From: a virus
DNA length: 36,924 nucleotides
Reading direction: 5' to 3' (one strand)
Virus record (IMG/VR): IMGVR_UViG_3300025120_000200
Span: 1-36,924 of that record
This document shows positions 27,332 through 34,739 of this stretch, in pieces. The position numbers were made by a program, and so were the translations under genes. The notes beneath the pieces were generated by a model that was given only the letters and a program-made list of their open reading frames with translations, did not search any database and had not been told where the DNA came from. Numbering within the stretch: position 1 is the first letter of the stretch; each line of letters opens with the position of its first letter.

Positions 27332-27844
27332 TTAAACTTGAAAAATTGAGTCACTTAATCTTCCTAAACCATCTGGATGATCCATTCCATAACCGAATAC
27401 CCATTCATCTTTAATAGTGTATCCGCAAAAATTCAGATGAAGAGGATTAGTTTCTCTCTCAAGCAATGCAGCTTTGTAAACGCGTTTAGCTCCTCTATCG
27501 TAAGCGAGTTTTTCTAAGTATGCCATAGTGCTTCCAGAGTCGACAATGTCATCTATCAACCAAACATCCTTATCAGTAAGATCAATTTTCCAATCTTTGT
27601 ATAGATCAATCTCACCTCTAGCCTGACCTTTGTATGAAGCAACTCCTACGCAATCAACATAAGCATCGAATAGTAGGTTTTTAGCAACATCTTGAAAGAA
27701 TGTAATACCTCCTTGTAGGATGGGTGTTAGTACTGGATATATCTCATTTGGTGGATCAGCGTTCGGATAAAGGCTGTTCATCATATCCGCTAACTCTAAA
27801 ACTTTATCCTCTATTGCAAGAGGACTGAATAGTATTTTTTCCAT
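27332..27844 (-). CDS. Hypoxanthine-type purine phosphoribosyltransferase
   Basis: The 170-residue protein transfers phosphoribosyl groups from PRPP to a purine base, most likely hypoxanthine or guanine, for purine salvage in the cytoplasm. The PRPP-binding loop is intact at residues 94-107 (VWLIDDIVDSGSTM), with the paired acidic residues. An upstream PILQGGITFF segment matches the first PRT loop, and WVFGYGMDHPDGLGR near the C-terminus corresponds to the purine-specificity element (VGYGLDY in bacterial Hpt). Length is typical for bacterial Hpt (about 175-180). It would recycle bases from degraded host nucleic acid. It lies between a presumed virion-associated protein and the fibre gene, an unusual place for a metabolic gene. 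Confidence 0.82.
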   Translation of the reverse strand: MEKILFSPLAIEDKVLELADMMNSLYPNADPPNEIYPVLTPILQGGITFFQDVAKNLLFDAYVDCVGVASYKGQARGEIDLYKDWKIDLTDKDVWLIDDIVDSGSTMAYLEKLAYDRGAKRVYKAALLERETNPLHLNFCGYTIKDEWVFGYGMDHPDGLGRLSDSIFQV

Positions 27845-27867
27845 ACACCTAATATACGAAAATTATA

Positions 27868-28254
27868 TTATACTTTCAACTTTTTTCCTGATGTTTTGAA
27901 GTTAAATTTACGCATGACTGTTTTGGATATCAAGTCAAGTTTTTTGGTTCTAGGATTGAATCTGAGTACGAATGGTACGTTGATATTAGATTCCATATCA
28001 GTGATTACAGCTTCTCCACTAGCTCCCAAACTCTTTATCTCTTGTCCGTGATCTTCATATGTTTTTGTGAATAAATCTTCAATCTCCTCGGGCTCTATTG
28101 ACTTAGTGTTACGTATATCGTTAACTCGATCCATAAAGTGTCTTGTAAACTCTATATCAATCCCAATAGCAGCAAACATCTTATCTAAGTACGCTTCGAC
28201 TTCATCTAACTCAGCCTGATTTACCGACTCTAATATTTGTTGTAATTTAATCAT
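27868..28254 (-). CDS. Small protein with capsid-targeting-like N-terminus
   Basis: The 128-residue protein begins MIKLQQILESVNQ, closely similar to the starts of the two genes just upstream. The rest reads FTRHFMDRVNDIRNTKSI, a helix bundle with EPEEIEDLFTKTYEDHG, then VPFVLRFNPRTKKLDLISKT and a basic end (VMRKFNFKTSGKKLKV). The arrangement faintly recalls small RelE/BrnT-like folds, but I cannot confirm that. The start overlaps the 57-aa gene by 8 nt. An internal head protein is one possible role, given the shared N-terminal tag. Confidence 0.6.
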   Translation of the reverse strand: MIKLQQILESVNQAELDEVEAYLDKMFAAIGIDIEFTRHFMDRVNDIRNTKSIEPEEIEDLFTKTYEDHGQEIKSLGASGEAVITDMESNINVPFVLRFNPRTKKLDLISKTVMRKFNFKTSGKKLKV

Positions 28255-28420
28255 CTTTAACTTGTATAATAATTTTATCGTCTACTCGCTTTATGGTAAA
28301 GTTAGAAGGTAATACGTTTGTAACATACTGTTCATAGAAAGCGTTACGATCAAAATCAAGCTTTTTAGGAACTTCAGCTTTAACATAGCCAGGCGGCATT
28401 ATATCTTTAAGCTTAATCAC
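28247..28420 (-). CDS. 57-aa GTG-start protein
   Basis: A GTG start at 28420 overlaps the stop of the upstream gene (AAGTGATTAAG), and the frame runs to a TAA at 28247. The product begins (M)IKLKDIMPPGYVKAEVPK and ends FTIKRVDDKIIIQVKDD, so it fills a stretch that would otherwise be an odd 160-nt gap. The MIKL start matches both neighbours, which supports translation. It overlaps the next gene by 8 nt. Function is unknown; the C-terminal part looks like one small beta hairpin domain. Confidence 0.65.
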   Translation of the reverse strand: MIKLKDIMPPGYVKAEVPKKLDFDRNAFYEQYVTNVLPSNFTIKRVDDKIIIQVKDD

Positions 28421-29289
28421 TTATCTGTAGTAGTCTCTATAATAACTCGTATCTTTGGCTCATAGCCTTGTGGTAGTTTGTTTACTAATCCCTTAAACGA
28501 AGAGTTACCAGCATCATGCCTAAACTCAAATTTCAAATTACTAAGATCCATCATCACTTGTGAAGATGTTGTAAAGCCAAAACTATTCTCTCGTCTATAT
28601 GGATTCATCCACTTATCACTATCGTGCTGCTTTGACAAAGCGTCTAATACCTGCTCTTGAGACGATATATCTGACAATGCGTCATAAGCTATCTGCTGTC
28701 TCGATAAAGAAGACTTTCTCTTCAGTCCTCCAGTATAGCCAGTATCTGGATATTCGACTCCATGATTGGTTCTCGTTACTACTTCATCCGAACCTACTCG
28801 CTTTATGATTGGAACATGTTGCGTTGTCATTTCAATAATATAGCTGTGCGTAGCATTTGACACAATTGTAAGTCCTTTTACACCTACATCGTCCTCATCA
28901 TCTCCTCTAAAATTAATCACCGATCTCATAGATTGTGACAATTTACTCTGCTGTAGAGCGGTTCTGATCTTTAATCCATCATAAGAAGGCTTACCATTTT
29001 TACCTTTTTTTGCCTTATCTTTAGCTAAATCACCCTCTTTTTCGTCAAATCCAACCATCAATGAAGCATTAACGACACCAATACCTTTCTCATTCATGCC
29101 TTCACTCCAATCAGTTAAAACATCTCTCATATACACCATCTCTACGCCATTGACAATTTCGTGGATTACTTCGAGATCTGGAGCATACATTCTATCACGA
29201 TTCTTTGCTAAAACCACATTACCATCAACACGGCAGCGTGCAATAACACATTCATTTAATTCTGCGAGAAGATTACGTAATTTTATCAT
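28417..29289 (-). CDS. Ntn-hydrolase, C45/C59-like (penicillin acylase / acyltransferase fold)
   Basis: The 290-residue protein resembles N-terminal-nucleophile hydrolases of the acyl-CoA:6-APA acyltransferase (C45) and choloylglycine hydrolase (C59) group. Cys13 (ELNECVIARC) would be the nucleophile; RVDGNVVLAKNRDRMY gives the dG-x-x-x-x-(R/K)N-x-D pattern about 15 residues later, and SEGMNEKGIGVVNASLMVG is the typical G-x-N-E-x-G-(I/L)-x-V strand. SNATHSYIIEM and VVTRTNHGVEYP are further family-like elements. Maturation would require removal of the first 12 residues (MIKLRNLLAELNE), which resemble a T4 capsid-targeting sequence. The substrate is not known; an amide in the host envelope or an acylated signal are options. 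It is the first gene after a promoter-like motif. Confidence 0.72.
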   Translation of the reverse strand: MIKLRNLLAELNECVIARCRVDGNVVLAKNRDRMYAPDLEVIHEIVNGVEMVYMRDVLTDWSEGMNEKGIGVVNASLMVGFDEKEGDLAKDKAKKGKNGKPSYDGLKIRTALQQSKLSQSMRSVINFRGDDEDDVGVKGLTIVSNATHSYIIEMTTQHVPIIKRVGSDEVVTRTNHGVEYPDTGYTGGLKRKSSLSRQQIAYDALSDISSQEQVLDALSKQHDSDKWMNPYRRENSFGFTTSSQVMMDLSNLKFEFRHDAGNSSFKGLVNKLPQGYEPKIRVIIETTTDK

Positions 29290-29302
29290 GATATGCTTTC
29301 TA

Positions 29303-29310
29303 ATAAATAG
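29303..29310 (-). promoter_or_regulatory. Candidate late promoter motif, copy 5
   Basis: The coding strand reads CTATTTATTAGAAAG in the gap after the holin gene, ending 13 nt above the ATG of the Ntn-hydrolase gene at 29289. Confidence 0.5.
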
Positions 29311-29321
29311 TCGGTTATTTA

Positions 29322-29723
29322 TTACTTCTCTTTGTGTTGATCTATCTTTTTAAGTATATTTGCGAGAAGATCTATTTTTATCCAACCACTCAGTGATGCA
29401 TTCTTTAATGCACTAACTATTTGGAATATTAAGAAAGGCACAATGACTGTTTCACTAAGCCATGAAGTTCCAGCGAATCCTTTTTCGATCGATAATAAAG
29501 CTCCTAATATGACTAACCATAATACTAGCGTTCTCAACACTTTGATTGCTTTATAAGTTCTAAACCCCTCTCTTTTAACTCCTGCTACAATGCCAAAGAA
29601 GCCGTCTAATAGAACAACGAAAGCTACTGACAGAAACTGCTCAGCATTATCTAGGGCAAGTCCTAAGAAATAGGAACACAAAAAGGTGCACGCAGACACT
29701 GTTGTTATTATTGAAGTTTTCAT
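29322..29723 (-). CDS. Phage holin (toxin-secretion/phage-lysis holin type)
   Basis: From the preferred start the protein has 133 residues with three or four hydrophobic segments: MKTSIITTVSACTFLCSYFL, FLSVAFVVLLDGFFGIVAGV, LRTLVLWLVILGALLS and IVPFLIFQIVSAL. The LLDGFFGIVAG-K-R element between helices is typical of the phage_holin_4 family. It would form lesions in the inner membrane at the end of infection and release the endolysin. An upstream in-frame ATG exists at 29765, but the Met at 29723 gives the standard ATGA coupling with the stop of the endolysin gene, so I prefer it. Endolysin and holin therefore form one lysis pair. Confidence 0.82.
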   Translation of the reverse strand: MKTSIITTVSACTFLCSYFLGLALDNAEQFLSVAFVVLLDGFFGIVAGVKREGFRTYKAIKVLRTLVLWLVILGALLSIEKGFAGTSWLSETVIVPFLIFQIVSALKNASLSGWIKIDLLANILKKIDQHKEK

Positions 29724-30637
29724 AAAGCTTTGAGCATTTCTACTAATTCTGGTTGAGGAAAGCAATCATACTTATCCTTTCTAACGGATGTGTGAGACCA
29801 TAAACCAAACTGTTTAGCGTTATAGGCATCTTCGTTAAACTCAAATGCGTCTTTAGGATGTACTCCTTCTTTTAACAGCTTTGGGATCCCATTTACTAGA
29901 TCCATTTTTGGATATATATCTTTGAGGTGCAAGATTAGCAATCTCAAACTCTCAATCTGCTTATCTGAATATGCATGCCAATATTGGTGTCCTCTAAACT
30001 TATAACCTAGATCACATACGAATTCTGGCTTAACTTCTGTATTCACATAAGTATAATACTTGTCTCCTTTTTTTGTCAAGTACCCAAAATTGTTAAGTTC
30101 AACGCCACCAGACATTTTAGAGATCTTAAAATTACCTACTTTACCTAAGTGCCATCCTAAGTAGTTATTAGGAAAACACTCTACAACTACACCATCATAT
30201 TTAGCTTCCTTACCCTTGACGTTTGTTCCACCGATACAGTATTGAGTAGCAACTCTACCTCTCTTATCTCTATTCCAATTACTCACAGTGTTAAAAGGAT
30301 TATCCCAACCTGCTGTGTGATGTATAAAGAATCCTAAAGGTTCAATCTTACCATAGTCTCTCACGTACTCATCTTTATCTAAATACTGCCGAGTAATGTT
30401 TAACCCGTCCTTGGTAGTGTATTCTGCTTCTGTAGCTGAATCAGCTGAATCAGTGTCGATACCAGCAGCCTCCCACGTAGCAGGACCTACTACACCATCA
30501 GCAGTTAATCCATTCTTCTTTTGCCATGCAATAGTTAATTTCTCAGTACCTGCACCAAATATTCCATCAGCTGGTGTACCTATTACCTTTTGCCATTCTT
30601 TAACTTCCGACCCTCGGCTTCCTTTCTTTAACAACAT
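29720..30637 (-). CDS. Endolysin: peptidoglycan-binding domain plus N-acetylmuramoyl-L-alanine amidase
   Basis: The 305-residue protein has an N-terminal PG_binding_1 domain (residues 1-60: GSRGSEVKEWQKVIG, ADGIFGAGTEKLTIAWQ, ADGVVGPATWEAAGI) and an amidase_2 catalytic domain (about 95-300). Zinc and catalytic residues are visible: His106-His107 in GFFIHHTAGW, His163 in LGWHLGK, and His282 with Asp291 in GLWSHTSVRKDKYD. It would cut the bond between MurNAc and L-Ala. There is no signal peptide, so export depends on the holin encoded directly downstream. The insertion between the first and last zinc ligands is longer than in T7-type amidases. Confidence 0.9.
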   Translation of the reverse strand: MLLKKGSRGSEVKEWQKVIGTPADGIFGAGTEKLTIAWQKKNGLTADGVVGPATWEAAGIDTDSADSATEAEYTTKDGLNITRQYLDKDEYVRDYGKIEPLGFFIHHTAGWDNPFNTVSNWNRDKRGRVATQYCIGGTNVKGKEAKYDGVVVECFPNNYLGWHLGKVGNFKISKMSGGVELNNFGYLTKKGDKYYTYVNTEVKPEFVCDLGYKFRGHQYWHAYSDKQIESLRLLILHLKDIYPKMDLVNGIPKLLKEGVHPKDAFEFNEDAYNAKQFGLWSHTSVRKDKYDCFPQPELVEMLKAL

Positions 30638-30647
30638 ATTTTATTTT

Positions 30648-30977
30648 TTAAAAATTACTCATTATAGATTGATCAATAAACTCTTGCAAATCCTCTTGCT
30701 TTGCATCTATCTCCATCATAATATTAGCTTGATATCTTTTTTTCTCCTCACCATCAACAAATATTATTATAGTAGGTACTACTACTATTTTATACTTTGT
30801 TTTTAGTTTAGGATATTTAGTAAGATCATAATACTTAACACTACAATCTGATAATTTTGTAAGCCAAGTTACTTTGTGGGGTTTGTTCCAAGAAGCATTG
30901 AAATGTTTAACAACTACCTGAGAATATGCAGTAGCTGTCAATAATGTACTCAACGCAATTGTTAGTAGTAATTTCAT
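30648..30977 (-). CDS. Secreted thioredoxin-fold protein lacking CxxC
   Basis: The 109-residue protein has a signal peptide (MKLLLTIALSTLLTATAYSQ) and then a compact thioredoxin-like fold: a VVVKHFNASW strand, KYYDLTKYPKLKTKYKI and the cis-proline turn VVVPTIIIFVDGEEKKRY. In the place of the active-site C-x-x-C the sequence reads W-N-K-P-H-K, so both redox cysteines are replaced by Asn and His. The mature protein should be exported to the periplasm but be redox-inactive, suggesting a binding or chaperone function. It lies between the membrane coiled-coil gene and the endolysin gene. The fold assignment is by motif and fairly confident. Confidence 0.72.
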   Translation of the reverse strand: MKLLLTIALSTLLTATAYSQVVVKHFNASWNKPHKVTWLTKLSDCSVKYYDLTKYPKLKTKYKIVVVPTIIIFVDGEEKKRYQANIMMEIDAKQEDLQEFIDQSIMSNF

Positions 30978-30982
30978 AGCCT

Positions 30983-31276
30983 CTATCTTAGTTTGTCAAT
31001 TTTTTCTTCAATACGTTTCATGTCCTCTTTGAGTTCTGTAACGTCCTCTTGAGTCGTCATAATAGTGCTACGTATCATTTGATCTTTCATATCGAACTCC
31101 ATACGTGTTACTTCTGGATCTGGTGGGGGAGGAATTACTGGTAGTTCTTTTGCTTCTTGTATATCTGCTTGCAGTGCAAACCACATCCCCACGACCGTCG
31201 CAATTGCAAATGCAATCGCTATCAGAGTCTTTATACTTACGTTAAAACCTGTGTCTTCATTCAGCTCCTTTCCCAT
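30983..31276 (-). CDS. Membrane-anchored coiled-coil protein (spanin-like topology)
   Basis: The 97-residue protein has one transmembrane helix (SIKTLIAIAFAIATVVGMWF), a short Pro-rich linker (PVIPPPPDPE) and a C-terminal coiled coil (DVTELKEDMKRIEEKIDKLR). With a short cytoplasmic N-terminus the coiled coil would be periplasmic, which is the topology of an inner-membrane spanin. The gene is near endolysin and holin, but no lipoprotein partner (o-spanin) with a lipobox is seen next to it. The spanin role is therefore only a possibility. Confidence 0.6.
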   Translation of the reverse strand: MGKELNEDTGFNVSIKTLIAIAFAIATVVGMWFALQADIQEAKELPVIPPPPDPEVTRMEFDMKDQMIRSTIMTTQEDVTELKEDMKRIEEKIDKLR

Positions 31277-31278
31277 CC

Positions 31279-32343
31279 TTAAAAAATTATGTAATTGACA
31301 CCAACACTAAAGTTATGCCAACTACGATTCCAGTACTTGTTATACTTGCCCTCTAGGAACATCCCTAGACTCTTATTTAACTTGTAACCGAAAATTAATC
31401 CTCCAGAATAGTCAATCCATTGACCACTATTGAAATTATGATATGAGTATTCGCTGTCTGTTTTTAGATGCACTGGCATCAAGTTAGCCCATGAGTGTAT
31501 CCAAAAGTTTTTAGTGTAATGATAGAAATCAAACCCAATAACAAGTGAATAATTCCATTGTGCAGGTAAAGCACTTCGTTCTTTTTCTGTATATTCTGCT
31601 AGTATGGTTGGAACCACAACTGCTTCCCACACCTGAGTGTTCTCAGCTGCCACCGCTCCTTCTGGATCAAGATATGTAACACCACCATCACCATCAAACT
31701 CAATTGAGTAGCCTTCTTCTAATGCAAGCTGTGTATAGTGTAAACTGCCATTTGAAAGTAGCCATTTATCTAATGGATTGTATCCATACGGTTCAGATAT
31801 ACGCTGTACTGCTCCAATATTAAATGAAAGCTTATCACCTATTTTTTGTCTAAACCTTTCTGATGACTCAAAATACTGAATATCTGCAAGTCCATCTTGT
31901 ACGTATTCTACTTTAGCTATCCATCGATTAGCTACATATCGCAAAAAGTAATCTTGATTGAAAAATATAGTTCCTTGCTGTCTTGTTAAGTCTGCCTCAA
32001 ATAGAAATTCAAAGCCATTGATCTTACCAATAGTAGCAGCATCTCCGTACGATTTCTCAGTGCCATCATAGAAAACATTAGCTCTATTCTCATAACCAAA
32101 TCTAGCTATCTTTCTCACTCCTAAAGCTATTGAATAATCAAAAGGAGTCTTTTCGGTAAAGGTTTCTAATCCATCTGTAACAGAGAATACATCTACATCT
32201 GATACAGAGTTACCACCAGTTACGGCACCATAAAATGTAGAGTACTTAACTAGTTTTTTTAAGCTTTTAGAAAAATTAGAAGATTCTTTCTGACTTAATA
32301 GAAGTGTCGGTATTAATAAGAATATTAGTAATAGCTGTTTCAT
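31279..32343 (-). CDS. Outer-membrane beta-barrel protein
   Basis: The 354-residue protein starts with a signal peptide (MKQLLLIFLLIPTLLLSQ) and continues with repeated amphipathic strands rich in aromatic residues, for example ARFGYENRANVFYDG, WNYSLVIGFDFYHYTKNFW and SWHNFSVGVNYIIF. It ends in an aromatic residue, as expected for a barrel recognised by the BAM complex. It should insert in the host outer membrane. The start overlaps the stop of the T9SS-tagged gene by 4 nt, and the stop is 2 nt before the next gene, so these are co-translated. Possible jobs are superinfection exclusion by masking a receptor, outer-membrane weakening at lysis, or a partner for the secreted neighbour. A phage gene for such a barrel is uncommon. 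Confidence 0.75.
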   Translation of the reverse strand: MKQLLLIFLLIPTLLLSQKESSNFSKSLKKLVKYSTFYGAVTGGNSVSDVDVFSVTDGLETFTEKTPFDYSIALGVRKIARFGYENRANVFYDGTEKSYGDAATIGKINGFEFLFEADLTRQQGTIFFNQDYFLRYVANRWIAKVEYVQDGLADIQYFESSERFRQKIGDKLSFNIGAVQRISEPYGYNPLDKWLLSNGSLHYTQLALEEGYSIEFDGDGGVTYLDPEGAVAAENTQVWEAVVVPTILAEYTEKERSALPAQWNYSLVIGFDFYHYTKNFWIHSWANLMPVHLKTDSEYSYHNFNSGQWIDYSGGLIFGYKLNKSLGMFLEGKYNKYWNRSWHNFSVGVNYIIF

Positions 32344-34739
32344 TGTTTGATAATTCTTTTAGTGAATCTTTTTCCTTCGTGAATCAGTGTTAGAAGATAC
32401 ACACCGTTTTCATACATACCCAATTCTAAGCGATTATCATGGCCTGCTAAGATTAGTTTACCCATCATGTCTCTCAACTCATACTCAAAGGATAAGTGTG
32501 TTTCAATATTCACTGTATTATCTGTTGGGTTTGGATATACAATAATTCCATTTATATCCATCTCATCAAGACCGACAGATGGCCAGCCATCAGCACAGTA
32601 ATCATACATGGCTTGGCATGAAGCATCCCATTCGTTTTCGCAACAAAAAACATCTACATCTATTACCCAAGCGTAGCATCCATCATTCAACCAGTATGGA
32701 TTACCAGGTCCACCAACACATCCCGCATCATATAAACAAGCAGATGAATCAGATACATTTGCTAATGGATCATAATTATATGCATTTGGATCTGTACACC
32801 CAGTTAACGGAAGTATACAAGTACCATTATCGGTATTTGCTAATGGATCATAGTTTAGAGCGGTAGAGTCTATACATCCAAAAATTATCGGAACACAAGA
32901 TCCGTTGTCTGTATTTGCTAAAGGATCATAATTAAATGATGTAGGATCCATACAACCATATACTACTGGAATACAAGACCCATCGTCTGTGTTAGCGTTT
33001 GGATCATAGTTAAATGAAGTTGGATCAGTACATCCATATATTGGATAGATGCATGTCCCATTATCTACATTTGCATTTGGGTCATAGTTTAGAGATGTTG
33101 AGTCGGTACATCCAAAATATATACAAGATCCATCATCAATGTTTGCAAGTGGATTATAGTTGAATGAAGCTGGATCCATACATCCATATACTGTTGCAAT
33201 ACATGAACCATCGTCCACGTTTGCATTTGGGTTATAGTTGAAAGCTAAGTCGTTTGTGCATCCTTGAATTACTGGAATGCATGATCCGTCATCAGTATTG
33301 GCTAAGGGGTTGTAGTTAAATGATGTAGAATCCATACATCCAAACACTTTAGGTTCACAAAAATCTCCACAAAAGGGTAGTGCTGTGTAAGTGTTCCAAG
33401 TAGGAGATTCAAATGGTTGTAAAGCTCCTTGACCATTATTTGCAAATGGATTAACACCTTCTTCTAATAAAACAACACCATCTGCATTTTCTAATGTAAA
33501 GGAGTTGTGCCAAGTTTGAAATTCAACTTGTGCTGGAGGTTGTTGAGGTCCACCAACTTCAAAGTAATATACTGTAACAGGCTTATCTGTATCTAATTGT
33601 AATGAAAAGGTTTGGCTAGAAGCACCCGGACCCATTGTGTATGTCCAAGTGTTTGATCCTTGAGCAATTCCTAAATATGAATTACCCCAACCATCGCTAG
33701 CATCATCTTCAATTGTTAATGTGTAGTCGCATGTAGGAACAATGGCTTGCATAGTCGCTAATGGATCGTAGTTAAATGCAGCTGTATCAATACAACCATA
33801 TATATGAAGGTTTGCGCAGGTACCATCGTCTTGTGTTGCTAGTGGATTAAACTCTTGATAAGCAGAATCTGTACAACCTAAAACTGGGGCTACTCCACTA
33901 CATGAAGTACCATTCACTACTCCTGAGTATGCTGTAGATCCAAAGTTAGGATCAGGTAATCCCCATAAAATGTTACCATTACAATCATATATAACAACAT
34001 TACCATCTACGGTACCACCAGTTGTTGATCCAGCTAATCCGTCTCCATAAGAGTCGTTAAAAACCAACTCTCCACCTGCAGCAGGAATACAAGTAGTGTA
34101 TGTAAATGTTTGTCCTATATCGTTAAATGTGTAAGTACCTTGTGCAATATTAAATAGTAAATTTCCGTTAGATTGATCTACAAACAACCAAGATGTCTCA
34201 CCTGGATAGCTGTCTAAGGTCACCTCAATAGTTACTTCAAACTCCCCTGGAGGGCATGCACTGACACCAGTATTAACACAAGATCCATCATCTGATGTTG
34301 CCCATGGATTATAAGATATAGAGTTTGGATCTGTGCATCCGCTTATGCATGAATATGGTGTATATGTTATTGTATCTGATTGTGATCCGTTAGCATAGTT
34401 TATGACCAAATAATGCTCTACAGACCAGTTTGGTGGCATATTAGGTGTTCCAGCGAATAAACCAACGCTACTATACGTTTGACCATATGGGACGTTGTAT
34501 GGATAAGTGAATGGTCCAAATCCTGCTGCGTTTGAATATTCTATAGAAACAACATCTTCATTGCAATTAGTAGTGTCATTCCACCACTCATATATAATAA
34601 GTGTTTGACTCCCTCCACTAATACACTGTTGAAAAGCATTAGTGCTGTCAAAACTACAAGGTGTTTGAGCGATCGATAGAATTGGTAATAAGACCGCTAA
34701 TATAAACGTACTAAAACTCTTCGTTAGAAACTTCATCAT
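32340..34739 (-). CDS. Secreted cysteine-repeat protein with T9SS sorting domain
   Basis: The protein has 799 residues from the preferred start. An ATG at 34796 extends it upstream, but Met-Met at 34739/34736 directly precedes a signal peptide (MKFLTKSFSTFILAVLLPIL, cleavage likely after SIAQ). The body has eleven copies of a cysteine unit, G-C-(T/M/I)-D-x5-NY-(D/N)-P-x-A-N-x-D-(D/N)-G-(S/T)-C, eight of them in tandem. Two beta-rich segments lie between units, and a CCENEWDASC cluster follows. The last 75 residues are a type A T9SS sorting domain: GIIVYPNPTDNTVNIE, LRDMMGKLIL, GMYENGVYLLTLIHEGKRFT, KRIIKQ. The product should cross the outer membrane through host T9SS and be attached to the cell surface or released. 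The gene start overlaps the upstream gene by 29 nt. Confidence 0.85.
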   Translation of the reverse strand: MMKFLTKSFSTFILAVLLPILSIAQTPCSFDSTNAFQQCISGGSQTLIIYEWWNDTTNCNEDVVSIEYSNAAGFGPFTYPYNVPYGQTYSSVGLFAGTPNMPPNWSVEHYLVINYANGSQSDTITYTPYSCISGCTDPNSISYNPWATSDDGSCVNTGVSACPPGEFEVTIEVTLDSYPGETSWLFVDQSNGNLLFNIAQGTYTFNDIGQTFTYTTCIPAAGGELVFNDSYGDGLAGSTTGGTVDGNVVIYDCNGNILWGLPDPNFGSTAYSGVVNGTSCSGVAPVLGCTDSAYQEFNPLATQDDGTCANLHIYGCIDTAAFNYDPLATMQAIVPTCDYTLTIEDDASDGWGNSYLGIAQGSNTWTYTMGPGASSQTFSLQLDTDKPVTVYYFEVGGPQQPPAQVEFQTWHNSFTLENADGVVLLEEGVNPFANNGQGALQPFESPTWNTYTALPFCGDFCEPKVFGCMDSTSFNYNPLANTDDGSCIPVIQGCTNDLAFNYNPNANVDDGSCIATVYGCMDPASFNYNPLANIDDGSCIYFGCTDSTSLNYDPNANVDNGTCIYPIYGCTDPTSFNYDPNANTDDGSCIPVVYGCMDPTSFNYDPLANTDNGSCVPIIFGCIDSTALNYDPLANTDNGTCILPLTGCTDPNAYNYDPLANVSDSSACLYDAGCVGGPGNPYWLNDGCYAWVIDVDVFCCENEWDASCQAMYDYCADGWPSVGLDEMDINGIIVYPNPTDNTVNIETHLSFEYELRDMMGKLILAGHDNRLELGMYENGVYLLTLIHEGKRFTKRIIKQ
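32736..33341 (-). repeat. Eight tandem cysteine-unit coding repeats
   Basis: Eight units of roughly 22-26 residues are encoded in tandem, each beginning G-C-x-D or G-C-T-N and ending D-x-G-(S/T)-C or similar. The DNA copies are diverged (for example GGATCATAGTT versus GGGTTATAGTT on the + strand), so they are old duplications. The Asp/Asn pattern in N-x-D-D-G-S resembles calcium-binding loops of thrombospondin type 3-like repeats; that is an inference. Three further units lie upstream in the protein, interrupted by other domains. Confidence 0.85.

Noticed and set aside
30396-30806. 136-residue open frame on the + strand with hydrophobic C-terminus
   Set aside because: It spans the antisense of the endolysin PG-binding domain and the thioredoxin-like gene, both strongly supported; the hydrophobic stretch comes from antisense of AT-rich codons.
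32736-33341. Regular repeats that could suggest a CRISPR array
   Set aside because: The units are diverged, there are no unique spacers, and they translate into regular cysteine units inside one long reading frame.
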